Source: Ruminococcus sp.
GTDB lineage: Bacteria; Bacillota; Clostridia; Oscillospirales; Ruminococcaceae
Length of the DNA: 42,087 nucleotides
Assembly (NCBI GenBank): GCA_021199375.1
Contig: JAJQIB010000038.1
Location: forward strand, 1-42,087
Direction: 5' to 3'
In this document: piece by piece, positions 8,136-17,034 of the stretch
Layout of the letters: every line of letters starts with the position of its first letter
How positions within the stretch are numbered: the stretch's first letter is position 1
Notes under the pieces: model-generated
Told to the model about the DNA's origin: nothing
What the model saw: the letters and a program-made list of their open reading frames with translations, nothing else
The model's database searches: none
Position numbers and translations under genes: made by a program

Positions 8136-8831
8136 TTATCTTGTCGTTAAATATTTAATTGCTCGTTCAATTGAATCCTTTGAATTACCCCAATCGGCAT
8201 CCTTACCTGTATTGCGATAATCATACATCTTACAGTAGTGGCTTATATCCTTTTCAAGCTCGTCTAGGTATTTTTTTGCAAGCTCTGTGCATGCGGTTCT
8301 AAAGCCGTTTTTACAGGATTTATCCATATCAGTCTCGCTCTTTTTCATGAGCATTTTGTAGTGTGGCAGGCACAGCATCTCCTGCTGCTCAAACAGATCT
8401 CTAAACTCACGCTCGTTTTTGTAAAGGTCGAACATATTGTCTATAAGACGCGACATTCCCCACTCAATCTTGTTACAGACAAAGCAATCGTTTGTCACCT
8501 TTGACACCTTTTCTGCGGTTCTCTTATTCTTGCCCTCACGTGTTTCAAACAGCTTTTTGTCGTCAAACACATTCTTTTGCAGCTCCTGTAAATGTGACTG
8601 AAGCATAAGCGCAAGCGACAAACGATTTTTGCAATTTCGCATCTGCTCAAAATGCTCCTTGCAGAAGCCTGCCTTGTTGGTTTCGATTCTTACATCAGGC
8701 TCCATCATGGCAGCTCCCATTATGTACTCGACACTGTGCTGCTCAAGCGTATCCCTCATTCGACAGATAGGACATCCGCACTTAGGTTCAAAAACCTCGT
8801 TTATCGGTATAGTTAAAATGCTTTCACGCAT
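8136..8831 (-). CDS. Cys-rich DUF6062-like protein, function unknown
   Basis: A 231-residue soluble protein with pairs of Cys/His spaced like metal ligands: CGCPICRM near the N-terminus, FCKEHF, CFVCNKIEWGM and LCLPHYKML. The two halves look like an internal duplication of a CxxC...CxxH unit. The pattern matches what I recall of DUF6062 proteins of clostridia, whose role is unknown; zinc binding is inferred. I chose ATG at 8831 because AAGGAG, inside the last galT codons, is then 10 bases away. A TTG frame extension to 8840 would leave almost no spacing. It lies 5 bases after the galT stop, so the two are an operon. A link to galactose metabolism is possible only by context. Confidence 0.7.
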   Translation of the reverse strand: MRESILTIPINEVFEPKCGCPICRMRDTLEQHSVEYIMGAAMMEPDVRIETNKAGFCKEHFEQMRNCKNRLSLALMLQSHLQELQKNVFDDKKLFETREGKNKRTAEKVSKVTNDCFVCNKIEWGMSRLIDNMFDLYKNEREFRDLFEQQEMLCLPHYKMLMKKSETDMDKSCKNGFRTACTELAKKYLDELEKDISHYCKMYDYRNTGKDADWGNSKDSIERAIKYLTTR

Positions 8832-8836
8832 TAAAA

Positions 8837-10351
8837 TCAAGCTCCTTCATTGACATGCTTTACAAATCTTAAGAATGCGTTCTTTCCCTCGTCATCACGT
8901 TTATATACACCTGCATCCTCAAGCACCTGCATAAACACAAGACCAATTTCGACGTGTAAAATATCCATGACGTTATGTGAATCAATCTGTGCGTATTTTG
9001 CCTTTATTTGCTCTGCCCATTTAGCGTGCTTTTCGAGTGCTTCGTATTTGCTGGGATCATCATCGTTTATCAAGACCTCGCTTAGCTGCTCCATTTCCGA
9101 TTTTAAACGTGAGGGAAGCACTGCTAATCCCATAACCTCAATCAGACCGATATTCTCCTTTTTTATGTGGTGAAGCTCAGCGTGCGGATGGTAAACTCCG
9201 AGCGGATGCTCAGGAGTAGTTATGTTGTTGCGAAGCACCAAATCAAGCTCATAGCAGCGTTTGCCATCGATCTCTCTTGTTCTTGCAATAGGTGTGATGG
9301 TATTATGTGGTACACCGTCAGTCTCAGCATATATAAACGCATTGGGATCCGAGTAGCTCCGCCAGCAGGTTAAGATTTTGTCGGCAAGTGAGGAGAGCCT
9401 GCTGGAGCTTTCACTGCTAAGTCTAATAACCGACATAGGCCACTTAACTATTCCGGCATCAACATCCTCATAGCCTTTAAATGAAAGCTTGGTTTCAATT
9501 TCGGCACGTTCCATAGCAAAGGTGTAATGACCGCCCTGAAAATGCTCATGGGTTAAAATTGAGCCGCCTACAATCGGCAGGTCGGCATTTGAGCCCACAA
9601 AGTAATGAGGAAAGTGACGCTCAAAGTCAAACAGCTTATCAAATGCGGATTTGTCTATTACCATTGGAGTGTGCTTTTTGTTAAAGACTATACAATGCTC
9701 GTTGTAGTAGACATAAGGCGAGTACTGAAATCCCCAGGGTTCACCTAAAATGTCTATAGCAATAATTCGATGGTTCTGTCTGGCAGGATAGTTTACTCGT
9801 CCGGCATATCCCTCACACTCACGGCAGAGCTGACACTTAGGATAGCCCGATTGAGGAGCATTTTTTGCAGCAGCAATGGCTTTTGGATCCTTTTCGGGCT
9901 TTGAGAGATTTATCGTGATATCCAGCTCTCCGTATTCAGTTGAGGTTTTCCATTTCACATCCTTAGCGATTCTGTCACGGCGGATGTAATTGGTATCGCC
10001 GCTTAAGCGATAGAAGTTTTCGGTCGCAAGCTTGGGCGAAACATCATAGTCAGATTTAAAAAGTCTGTTTACGCTGCTGGGAGGAGGAGTGATAAGTCCC
10101 ATGAGCTTGGTGTCGAACAGGTCACGGAAAACTATGCTATCCTCACATAAGCCCTTTTCTACTGCATAGTCAGTAAGCTCATTAAGCGTTTGAGCAAGGC
10201 TTTCACATTCTATTTGCTCACCTGGCTCCTCGTAGTCCTCAAGCTCAAGTGCCTCAAGAATTCGGTTAGTGCAGAAGGTTTTGTCAAGTGGATCGATTAA
10301 ATCCTTATCCAATCCGTAGGAAATCAGCTTGGCAATGCTATCGTAAATCAT
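8837..10351 (-). CDS. galT: UDP-glucose--hexose-1-phosphate uridylyltransferase, type 2
   Basis: A 504-residue enzyme that exchanges UMP between UDP-glucose and galactose-1-phosphate in the Leloir pathway. Length and the sequence THEHFQGG (active-site histidines) identify the Firmicutes type-2 GalT, which is not closely related in sequence to E. coli GalT. A CQLC pair and the region WGFQYSPYVYYNEHCIVF are also typical. AAGGGGCG lies 8 bases before the ATG. The gene starts 25 bases after the end of alr on the same strand, so alr, galT and the DUF6062-like gene form one transcript from the promoter at 11599-11627. No galK or galE is in this window. Confidence 0.95.
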   Translation of the reverse strand: MIYDSIAKLISYGLDKDLIDPLDKTFCTNRILEALELEDYEEPGEQIECESLAQTLNELTDYAVEKGLCEDSIVFRDLFDTKLMGLITPPPSSVNRLFKSDYDVSPKLATENFYRLSGDTNYIRRDRIAKDVKWKTSTEYGELDITINLSKPEKDPKAIAAAKNAPQSGYPKCQLCRECEGYAGRVNYPARQNHRIIAIDILGEPWGFQYSPYVYYNEHCIVFNKKHTPMVIDKSAFDKLFDFERHFPHYFVGSNADLPIVGGSILTHEHFQGGHYTFAMERAEIETKLSFKGYEDVDAGIVKWPMSVIRLSSESSSRLSSLADKILTCWRSYSDPNAFIYAETDGVPHNTITPIARTREIDGKRCYELDLVLRNNITTPEHPLGVYHPHAELHHIKKENIGLIEVMGLAVLPSRLKSEMEQLSEVLINDDDPSKYEALEKHAKWAEQIKAKYAQIDSHNVMDILHVEIGLVFMQVLEDAGVYKRDDEGKNAFLRFVKHVNEGA

Positions 10352-10376
10352 CTAAAGCGCCCCTTTTTTATGTAAA

Positions 10377-11534
10377 TTACAATTTAAATACTCCGGTGAT
10401 TTGTCCATCCTTAGTTATGCAGCGTGGAACACGCTCTGACACAGAGCAAACTATTTCGTATCCTATAGTGTCTACAAGTTTAGCTACATCGTCCGCAGAG
10501 ATGCTTTCGCTTCCCTCTTCGCCGATTAGCGTAACCTCATCTCCCGCCTTAACGTCAACTCCTGTGACATCACACATAAACTGATCCATGCAAACACGTC
10601 CAATGATTTTGCATCTCTTGCCGTGAACTAAAATCTCGCCGCAGTTTGAAAGCTTACGAGAGTAACCGTCTGCATAGCCGCAGCTTATTGTAGCTATTTT
10701 CATTGTGCTATCGGTAAAATAGGTACGTCCGTAGCTCACGCTTACTCCGGGTTCAACCTCCTTGACCTGAGATATGGTCGATTTAAGCGACATAACAGGA
10801 GTGATGCCCTTTGGCATATCAAGAGATGTGTCTGGAGCCAGTCCGTAAAGCACAATGCCAAGTCTTGCTAGAGAGGATCTCTTATCATAGTGAAAGAGGC
10901 TTCCTGCTGAGTTTAGGCTATGCACCTGCTTTAGCTCATGGCAGCTTTTCCTTGCAAGCTCGATTGCATCAAAGAAAAGCGTGGTCTGAGCATCGGTAAA
11001 GCTCACGCCTTCATTAGTAAGTGTGTCCGCCATGGCATAGTGGGTAAAAGCACCCTCAAGCCGCAGCTTTTTAAGAGAATTTATCTCGGTCAGATTTTGT
11101 GCTATGCTTTGTGCCGTTCCTCTTAGTCCTATGCGTGTCATACCCGTATCTATAGCTGCATGACAGCGCACGGTATCCTTTGCGTAATCGTTTAACCGTT
11201 TGGCATAATCAAGATCCATTACTGCCTGAATGATGTTGTGCTCTTCAAGGTCAGGAGCCTCGTCCGGCGATGTATAGCCAAGTATTAAAATCTCACCTGT
11301 TATACCCAGCTTTCGCAGTGAAACTGCCTCTGCAAGGTTTGATACGGCAAACCACTTAACGCCAAGCTCGTTTTGTAAAAAAGGAGCAATAGCTCGGTCG
11401 CTGTGACCATAGCAGGAAGCCTTTACCACACACATTATATCAGTGCTTTCGGGAATGCACGCTCTGCATATATTATAATTCTTTTTTAGTCTGTCAAGAT
11501 TTATCTGAGCCCAGGTTCTTTTGTATAGCTTCAT
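10377..11534 (-). CDS. alr: Alanine racemase
   Basis: A 385-residue fold-type III PLP enzyme that makes D-alanine for peptidoglycan. The PLP lysine lies in VVKASCYGH near the N-terminus (usually VVKADAYGH). The catalytic tyrosine is in VSYGRTYF, and CGYADGYSRKL and VGRVCMDQFMCDVT complete the family signature. I chose the ATG at 11534 because GAGG is 9 bases upstream. An in-frame ATG at 11549 has no Shine-Dalgarno. It is the first gene of the alr-galT-DUF6062-like operon. Confidence 0.95.
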   Translation of the reverse strand: MKLYKRTWAQINLDRLKKNYNICRACIPESTDIMCVVKASCYGHSDRAIAPFLQNELGVKWFAVSNLAEAVSLRKLGITGEILILGYTSPDEAPDLEEHNIIQAVMDLDYAKRLNDYAKDTVRCHAAIDTGMTRIGLRGTAQSIAQNLTEINSLKKLRLEGAFTHYAMADTLTNEGVSFTDAQTTLFFDAIELARKSCHELKQVHSLNSAGSLFHYDKRSSLARLGIVLYGLAPDTSLDMPKGITPVMSLKSTISQVKEVEPGVSVSYGRTYFTDSTMKIATISCGYADGYSRKLSNCGEILVHGKRCKIIGRVCMDQFMCDVTGVDVKAGDEVTLIGEEGSESISADDVAKLVDTIGYEIVCSVSERVPRCITKDGQITGVFKL

Positions 11535-11598
11535 ATATAAAAACCTCATTGCAAATTTATGGCGGCAGGATGCTAGATTTTATCCCACCATACCTCAC

Positions 11599-11627
11599 AT
11601 TATACAACTTTTGCTTGATTTAGTCAA
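11599..11627 (-). promoter_or_regulatory. Promoter of the alr-galT operon
   Basis: On the minus strand TTGACT (11622-11627), a 17-bp spacer and a perfect TATAAT (11599-11604) stand about 65 bases upstream of alr. Confidence 0.8.
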
Positions 11628-11659
11628 GAGCTAAAATTGACTTTGCGTTAAAAGTAGAC

Positions 11660-11686
11660 AAAAAAACTCCCGCCAAATGACGGGAG
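11660..11686 (-). terminator. Terminator upstream of the alr promoter
   Basis: On the minus strand CTCCCG, loop TCATTTGG, CGGGAG, then seven T. It ends a minus-strand transcript that starts upstream of alr. Confidence 0.8.
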
Positions 11687-11823
11687 CCAAAAAATAAAAA
11701 ATTATAGGGGGAGAAGCCGACAGATTGCTCTGCCGTGCTGTATATATGAAGGCTTGGGGTAAAAGCCAACATACCATGAAAAGCCATCGGGTAATTGTCA
11801 TATTGCGCTTAGACATTTCCCCT
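11660..11823 (-). ncRNA. Candidate small structured RNA upstream of alr
   Basis: Between a TATAAT on the minus strand (11830-11835, with no good -35) and the terminator at 11660-11686 lie about 160 nt. Two local hairpins can be seen on the minus strand. One is GGCTT/AAGCC. The other is CGGCAGA-GCAA-TCTGTCG, a 7-bp stem with a GNRA tetraloop. AGGGGA near the 5' end can pair with the TCCCCCT just before the terminator. An open frame begins at 11816 after AAAGGGG, but it runs straight through the terminator, so I favour RNA over protein. It could also be an alr leader or attenuator. Confidence 0.35.
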
Positions 11824-11893
11824 TTGACAATTATATAATACCCTATATTTGTGTTGCTGGTGTGAAAAGTTCTCGATTTAATTATGAAAAATG

Positions 11894-11922
11894 TTGAAGA
11901 TTTTTTGAAATTATGATATACT
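11894..11922 (+). promoter_or_regulatory. Promoter of rsmE
   Basis: TTGAAG (11894-11899), a 17-bp spacer and TATACT (11917-11922). Confidence 0.65.
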
Positions 11923-11987
11923 AACTATGATGGGAGAAAAGCTTGCTTTAGTTGAAAAAATGTGAAAATATGAAAGGAGGCGCTTTT

Positions 11988-12707
11988 GTGCCAAGGTTTT
12001 TTGTAGATGAGGTGGATTCAAATCATTTAAGTATAGATGGTGCTGATGCAAGACATATTGCGCTTAGTCTTAGAATGGCAGTCGGAGATGAAATCACCGT
12101 ATGCTCTAAGGGATATGACTATTTGTGCAGGCTTACACAAATAACGCCGGAGAATTGCTTGTGCGAGGTGTTAAGCGTGAATGAGGCTGAAAGCGAGCCA
12201 AATATAAAGCTGCACCTTTTTCAAGCTGTGCCTAAAGGTGAAAAGGCTGAGATTATTGTCCAAAAGGCTGTTGAGCTTGGAGTGTATGACATTACGTTTG
12301 TGCTAACATCTAGGTGCATATCACGTCCTGACGATAAAAGCTTCTCAAAAAAGCTCAATAGATACAATAAAATAGCACTTGAGGCAGCAAAGCAGTCGCG
12401 AAGAGGAATTGTGCCTAGGGTGTATGGACTAGCCACGCTTTCTCAGGCAATTGATTGCCTTATTAAGTACGATAGCAGCGTGTGGTGCTATGAAAAGGGC
12501 AGCGAGAGCATGAGCTCGCTTAATCTTGCTCCAAACACCGAAATTGGACTTCTTATCGGAAGTGAGGGAGGCTTTTCTGACGATGAGGCGGTTAAGCTTA
12601 AATCTGTCGGATTTAAGCCTGTGACAATGGGAAAGCGAATTTTGAGATGCGAAACAGCACCGCTTGCAGCAGCTGTCATAATCATGAATCAGACGGGAAA
12701 TATGTAA
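11988..12707 (+). CDS. rsmE: 16S rRNA m3U1498 methyltransferase
   Basis: A 239-residue SPOUT methyltransferase that methylates U1498 of 16S rRNA. The protein begins PRFFVDEV, the usual RsmE N-terminus. An N-terminal PUA-like part is followed by QKAVELGVYDITFVLTSRC, EAAKQSRRGIVPRV, LLIGSEGGFSDDEA and MGKRILRCETAPLAA, the knot motifs of the family. I chose the GTG at 11988: AAAGGAGG (11973-11980) is 7 bases before it. Longer in-frame starts at 11952 and 11970 would add residues absent from the family. Clostridial rsmE often follows prmA, but prmA is not here. Confidence 0.92.
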   Translation: MPRFFVDEVDSNHLSIDGADARHIALSLRMAVGDEITVCSKGYDYLCRLTQITPENCLCEVLSVNEAESEPNIKLHLFQAVPKGEKAEIIVQKAVELGVYDITFVLTSRCISRPDDKSFSKKLNRYNKIALEAAKQSRRGIVPRVYGLATLSQAIDCLIKYDSSVWCYEKGSESMSSLNLAPNTEIGLLIGSEGGFSDDEAVKLKSVGFKPVTMGKRILRCETAPLAAAVIIMNQTGNM

Positions 12708-12807
12708 AAATGCGTTTTTCTTTAGGTTAAATTGTTGTTTGAGGGGAGTTCGGTTTGTGCAAAATGCACAAAAAATCTCTTTTGGAAATTATTTTTTTGA
12801 AAAATAC

Positions 12808-12836
12808 TTGATTTGCAATCAAAAATGTGCTATACT
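12808..12836 (+). promoter_or_regulatory. Promoter of the 12909 gene
   Basis: TTGATT (12808-12813), a 17-bp spacer and TATACT (12831-12836). Confidence 0.65.
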
Positions 12837-12908
12837 ATATTTAGTCAATAAAGCGGAAATCTTAATAGGATTTCGAATTGTGTGAAAAAACGAATAGGAG
12901 TGATTATC

Positions 12909-13193
12909 ATGGGAAAAGGATTAAAGATAGGCGCTGCAATTGGCATGGCGGCTTTAGGAGCTGCAGCTGCGCTGGCATACAAAAAGCATAAAGAGCTTGA
13001 GGATTACGATTACGAAGAATTAGACGACGATTTTGAAGATTGCTGCTGCGACTGCGATTGTGGATGTGAGGATGAAGCAGAGGAAGCTGCTGAAGCTACA
13101 GAAACCGCAGAGGAAGCAGAGGATACCGTTGCTGAAGAGGCAGAAGCTGAGGAAACCAAGGCTGAAGATGCTGATGAGGACACGGTAGAATAA
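12909..13193 (+). CDS. Small membrane-anchored protein with a Cys cluster and acidic tail
   Basis: A 94-residue protein. A glycine/alanine-rich hydrophobic N-terminus (residues 5-24) looks like an uncleaved signal anchor. A short basic segment follows. Next come an acidic stretch with DCCCDCDCGCED (six cysteines in 12 residues) and a Glu/Ala-rich, low-complexity tail. ATAGGAGTG lies 8 bases before the ATG at 12909, so I prefer it to an upstream GTG at 12882. The composition suggests metal or cation binding, or a charged linker, but no family is recognised. It has its own promoter and terminator. Confidence 0.6.
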   Translation: MGKGLKIGAAIGMAALGAAAALAYKKHKELEDYDYEELDDDFEDCCCDCDCGCEDEAEEAAEATETAEEAEDTVAEEAEAEETKAEDADEDTVE

Positions 13194-13241
13194 TTTAGAA
13201 TTCCCGAAATTTTTTCTTTTTCATACTTTCCTTTTTGAGAG

Positions 13242-13267
13242 ACCGCTTATTTATTAGGCGGTTTTTC
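13242..13267 (+). terminator. Terminator of the 12909 gene
   Basis: ACCGC and GCGGT flank an AT-rich loop and are followed by TTTTT. It is a short stem of moderate strength just upstream of the next gene. Confidence 0.6.
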
Positions 13268-13289
13268 ATTTTGTTACGGAGGTAATATT

Positions 13290-13757
13290 ATGATTGATTA
13301 TGAAAGCAGCGAAAAGGGCAAGCGAGCTTATGAGCTTTTTTTGCAGGGCTACAACTGTTCACAGGCTGTAGTCGGAGCATGGGCTGACGAGATTGGGCTT
13401 GATTTTGATACAGCAATAAAGCTATCGGCAGGATTTGGCGGAGGAATGGGAAGAATGCGTGAGGTTTGCGGTACGGTGTCAGGCGCTTTTATTGTGCTTA
13501 GCGCAAAATATTCGAGTGGCAAGCCGGATCCTCAGTCAAAAAAAGAAATGTACGAGATTATACAGCGCTTTGCGGCACGATTTAAAGAGGAAAATGAGTT
13601 TGACTCAATAATATGCAGAGAAATGCTGGGATTAAAGGGAGCAAGCGAGCCCACCCCTGCTGCACGAGATGCACAGTACTATAAAAAGCATCCCTGTCCT
13701 AAGCTGGCGGGACTTTCGGCGGCGTTGCTGGAGGAGTTTATGTATGAGCAGGCTTGA
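13290..13757 (+). CDS. C_GCAxxG_C_C family putative redox protein
   Basis: A 155-residue protein of the family named for its conserved cysteines. YNCSQAV is near residue 21-27, GFGGGMGRMREVCGTVSG holds the central motif, SIICREML the next Cys and HPCPKL the last. Members are thought to be redox-active or to bind a metal or heme-like cofactor, by analogy with split-Soret cytochromes. No CxxCH heme motif is present here. A good GGAGG lies before the ATG. The stop overlaps the start of the HAD gene by 14 bases, so the two are translationally coupled. Confidence 0.85.
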   Translation: MIDYESSEKGKRAYELFLQGYNCSQAVVGAWADEIGLDFDTAIKLSAGFGGGMGRMREVCGTVSGAFIVLSAKYSSGKPDPQSKKEMYEIIQRFAARFKEENEFDSIICREMLGLKGASEPTPAARDAQYYKKHPCPKLAGLSAALLEEFMYEQA

Positions 13758-14406
13758 CGAGCTTTTGCAAAGGTTTAATGGCTTTATCTTTGACCTTGAT
13801 GGTACGCTTGTTGATTCATCATATGTTTGGAGCGATATAGATGAGCGTTTTTTGAGCGAGCGTGGGTTTAAGGTGCCTGATGATTATGCACAGAAAATAG
13901 CATCGCTTGGCTTTGTGAACGGAGCTGTGTATACCATCGGTCGGTTCGGACTTAACGAGAGCGTTGAGGATATTGTAGCTGAGTGGCATAATATGGCGCT
14001 CTATGAGTATGAGCACAATGTCCCGCTAAAGTCGGGTGCGTTAGAGCTGCTTAAACGGGTTAAGAGCTGTGGCAAGAAAATGGCAATTGCAACGGCATCA
14101 AACGAAGGACTTTGTACGGCAGTGCTTAAAAGCAACAGGGTGTACAATCTATTTGACGAGCTAGCCTATGTGGATGAGGTTTGTCGCAGCAAGAAGCTTC
14201 CGGATGTATACATACTGGCGGCAGGCAAGCTAGGGTGCAGGGTGCAGGATTGTATTGTGTTCGAGGATGTATATGACAGCGCGAAGGCTGCTAAGGATGC
14301 GGGCTTTTATGTTGTGACAATATCAAATGGTTCGGATGAAGAGGCTAGACAAGGTCTTATGAGCATTTCGGATATTACGGTTGATAGCCTTGACGAGCTA
14401 TTATAG
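13744..14406 (+). CDS. HAD-superfamily phosphatase (beta-phosphoglucomutase-like)
   Basis: A 220-residue HAD hydrolase. The nucleophile motif is FDLDGTLVDSS (Asp near residue 17), motif II falls in AIATASNEG and motif III in CIVFEDVYDSAKAAKDAG. The helical cap between residues 25 and 90 marks the subfamily I beta-PGM/PGP-like group. It probably dephosphorylates a small sugar phosphate or isomerises one; the substrate cannot be read from sequence. I chose ATG at 13744 because GGAGGAG ends 7 bases upstream. The open frame extends further upstream but lies inside the preceding gene. Confidence 0.85.
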   Translation: MSRLDELLQRFNGFIFDLDGTLVDSSYVWSDIDERFLSERGFKVPDDYAQKIASLGFVNGAVYTIGRFGLNESVEDIVAEWHNMALYEYEHNVPLKSGALELLKRVKSCGKKMAIATASNEGLCTAVLKSNRVYNLFDELAYVDEVCRSKKLPDVYILAAGKLGCRVQDCIVFEDVYDSAKAAKDAGFYVVTISNGSDEEARQGLMSISDITVDSLDELL

Positions 14407-14445
14407 CATAGAATCTATATCACAAATAATCAACTGAATTTTCAT

Positions 14446-14474
14446 TTGACAAGCACTCCAAAGTGTGTTATAAT
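14446..14474 (+). promoter_or_regulatory. Promoter of the beta-helix gene
   Basis: Perfect TTGACA (14446-14451) and TATAAT (14469-14474) with a 17-bp spacer. Confidence 0.85.
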
Positions 14475-14555
14475 AAATGTGTATTTTCATAAAAACAAAA
14501 AACCGAGAATACACTTGTGTAAAAAACATTTTACTCTGGAGGGTAATAGCTAAAA

Positions 14556-17024
14556 ATGACGACAAAGAAAATAATAAATACCTTTGCGGCTATAATTGTT
14601 GTGCTTTTGGTGTGCGTGATTTTTTCTCCTAAGGCTAGTGCAGCCACGGGATCTTCTGCGACAGGGGCACAGCTTCCTGATTATGATAAGATAATCGAGG
14701 TTAATGCTGTAGATGATTACGAGGCGGATCCCACAGGAACCGAGGACAGCTGGCAGTCCTTACAGCGCGCTCTGAATGTAGGAAAAAGCAAGGCATCTGA
14801 CACCACACAGGTCGTGGTAAATGTTCCTGCAGGCACCTATAATATCTCAAAGACACTTCGAATATATAGTAATACTCGACTTGTGCTTGATGATGATGCA
14901 ACGATAATTAAGTGCTTTAACAGCGGATGCATGCTAAAAAATACCATGCACGACAGCGATGCGGGAAAATACTCAGGCAATCGTAATATCGTTATCGAGG
15001 GCGGTACATGGGATGGCAATACCTCACAGTACAGCGGAGTATATTCCTTTTCGAACATACGAATAGGACATGCAAAAAATATATTATTTAGTAACGTATC
15101 GGTTATCAACAACAAAAATGGTCATCATTTGGAAATTGGTGGCGTTAAAGGACTTACAGTTGAAGGATGCTATTTTAGCGGATACACTGGTTCTCTTTTA
15201 AAAGAGGCAATACAGCTCGATGTTATGAATTGCGCAGATCTCTTTTCCGGATATTCGCCGTTCGATGATACTGCTTGCGCTAATGTTATAATCAAGAATA
15301 ATACATTTGAAGATTTAGTTCGTGCAATAGGCTCGCACTCTGCGGTAGCGGGTGTGTACTATTCAAACATAACTATAACAGGCAATAAGTTTAAAAATGT
15401 CACCGATGTTTGTATGTTTCTTTATAACTACAGAAAATGTACAATTTCATCAAACACCATATCAGGATGCGGAGCGGGTATTACCTTTAACTATATGACA
15501 GATGATGATAGTCTTAAGCACTATTTTGAACCTGTAGGCGGTGTGTCATCAGCTAAGGCAAATATACAATCTAATGCAAATACCATAATTGAAAACAACA
15601 AGATAAGAACCAAAACAACAACGTTAAGCTTTACTCCATATGCCATCAAGCTTTATGGCGAAAATGTAACTGAGGCTACAGATGAATATCCAGCGGCAGA
15701 TTATTCGATAAGCAATGTGCGTATCTCATCAAATACCATAAAATCAGCATATAGCGCAATTATCATGCGAAATGTTCATTCGTCGTCCGTTAAAGATAAC
15801 ACCATCACATCAAACGATGAGAATGGATCTGTTTCGGCACATCTTATCGACCTTTCGGGTTGCAGTGATATATCATTTACCGATAATACAATCAAGAACT
15901 CACTAAAGAGCGGTATTAGCATTTCTTCAGGCTCAGACTTTACAATAAGTGGATGCACCTTTAATAATAATGAGATGGTAGGAGTAACTCTTTCGGGAGT
16001 AAGTAATACGGTGATAAAGGAGTCAAGCTTTTCCTCAAACAGCACGGGTGCAATTTCTATCAGAAATTCATCCGACTCAATAACCTGCGCATCTAACGTC
16101 ATAGGTCAAAAGGGCGGTTATGGAATACAAGTGTCAGAATCGACAGCTACGCTTGAGTCAAACGATATCACAGGTGCCGATAAGGGAATAAAATGTGTTG
16201 ATGGCTCAAAGATAACTGTCGGAGGAAACTCCTTTGAGGCGGTTTCTGGAAAAATTTATTATGAGCAAAGCGATGATGTAACAATTGAGGCTGCACAAAA
16301 CCTCTCAGCAGAGGAGGTAACCTCAGATCTTGTAAAGATCACATGGACAGCTATAAACGAGGCGGACGGAATAAACGTCTACCGAAAGGTTGCAGGTGAG
16401 GAAGAGTTTGAGCTGCTGGCTACGCTTGAAAACGGTTCGATTTTTCAGGACGAGCGTCTTGCAGCAGGTACCAACTACGTTTATAAGATAGTTCCGTTTA
16501 TGAATTTTGATGGTGAATCGATCGAGAATACTCCGTCTGAGGAGATAGGGGCACGAACCAAAATCTCAATTGATACGGCATATATAGAATGTGTATCTGA
16601 GGCTGGATTTACTGCAAAACCCATTACTCCGACCTTTACAATTGTAGCGAATAGTCGTGAGCTTGAAGCAGGAATCGACTATGATTATAGCTACAGCAAC
16701 AATCTCTACGTGGGCACAGCCACAATAACCGTTACCGGAAAGGGCGATTACACCGGAACGCTAACCTATAATTTTGAGATAACGCTTGGTGCGTCAAAGG
16801 TGAATGATTCGGCATCAAGAACCTCAGGCTCAGGGATTTTTCTTCAGACAAATAACCGAAAATACTATGTGGTTTGCACACGAACAGACGAGCGAGTGCT
16901 GGCTACAAGCGATGAGCTTTTAAGTACGGTTGAACAGTCATTAAATGCATATTTACTTCAGGTGCCGATTGAATATAAAGTAACCACAGCAATCTGGAGC
17001 AATGGTGAGTATCAATTTTTCTAG
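14556..17024 (+). CDS. Secreted right-handed beta-helix protein with an Fn3-like domain
   Basis: An 822-residue exported protein. A signal peptide ends near residue 30 (SPKASA-A). Residues 45-570 show repeating N-x-I/F and SSNTI/ENNKI/GNKF rungs typical of a parallel beta-helix of the pectate-lyase-like superfamily. The start (ADPTGTEDSWQSLQRAL) resembles the cap of glycan-active or phage-tail-spike beta-helices. Residues about 578-675 look like a fibronectin type III domain (ITWTAINEADGINVYRK). About 675-750 form an Ig-like repeat (TITVTGKGDYTGTLTYNF). No dockerin, SLH or LPxTG anchor is present, so it is probably released or loosely wall-bound. Polysaccharide lyase or glycosidase activity is plausible but no catalytic residues can be assigned. 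Confidence 0.8.
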   Translation: MTTKKIINTFAAIIVVLLVCVIFSPKASAATGSSATGAQLPDYDKIIEVNAVDDYEADPTGTEDSWQSLQRALNVGKSKASDTTQVVVNVPAGTYNISKTLRIYSNTRLVLDDDATIIKCFNSGCMLKNTMHDSDAGKYSGNRNIVIEGGTWDGNTSQYSGVYSFSNIRIGHAKNILFSNVSVINNKNGHHLEIGGVKGLTVEGCYFSGYTGSLLKEAIQLDVMNCADLFSGYSPFDDTACANVIIKNNTFEDLVRAIGSHSAVAGVYYSNITITGNKFKNVTDVCMFLYNYRKCTISSNTISGCGAGITFNYMTDDDSLKHYFEPVGGVSSAKANIQSNANTIIENNKIRTKTTTLSFTPYAIKLYGENVTEATDEYPAADYSISNVRISSNTIKSAYSAIIMRNVHSSSVKDNTITSNDENGSVSAHLIDLSGCSDISFTDNTIKNSLKSGISISSGSDFTISGCTFNNNEMVGVTLSGVSNTVIKESSFSSNSTGAISIRNSSDSITCASNVIGQKGGYGIQVSESTATLESNDITGADKGIKCVDGSKITVGGNSFEAVSGKIYYEQSDDVTIEAAQNLSAEEVTSDLVKITWTAINEADGINVYRKVAGEEEFELLATLENGSIFQDERLAAGTNYVYKIVPFMNFDGESIENTPSEEIGARTKISIDTAYIECVSEAGFTAKPITPTFTIVANSRELEAGIDYDYSYSNNLYVGTATITVTGKGDYTGTLTYNFEITLGASKVNDSASRTSGSGIFLQTNNRKYYVVCTRTDERVLATSDELLSTVEQSLNAYLLQVPIEYKVTTAIWSNGEYQFF

Positions 17025-17034
17025 GGTGATTATT

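Noticed and set aside
11631-11816. Small protein of 61 residues on the minus strand
   Set aside because: The frame runs through a strong terminator hairpin and its T run, so a full-length mRNA is unlikely.
11927-11965. Twelve-codon leader peptide before rsmE
   Set aside because: It has no good ribosome site and no visible attenuator follows; probably chance.
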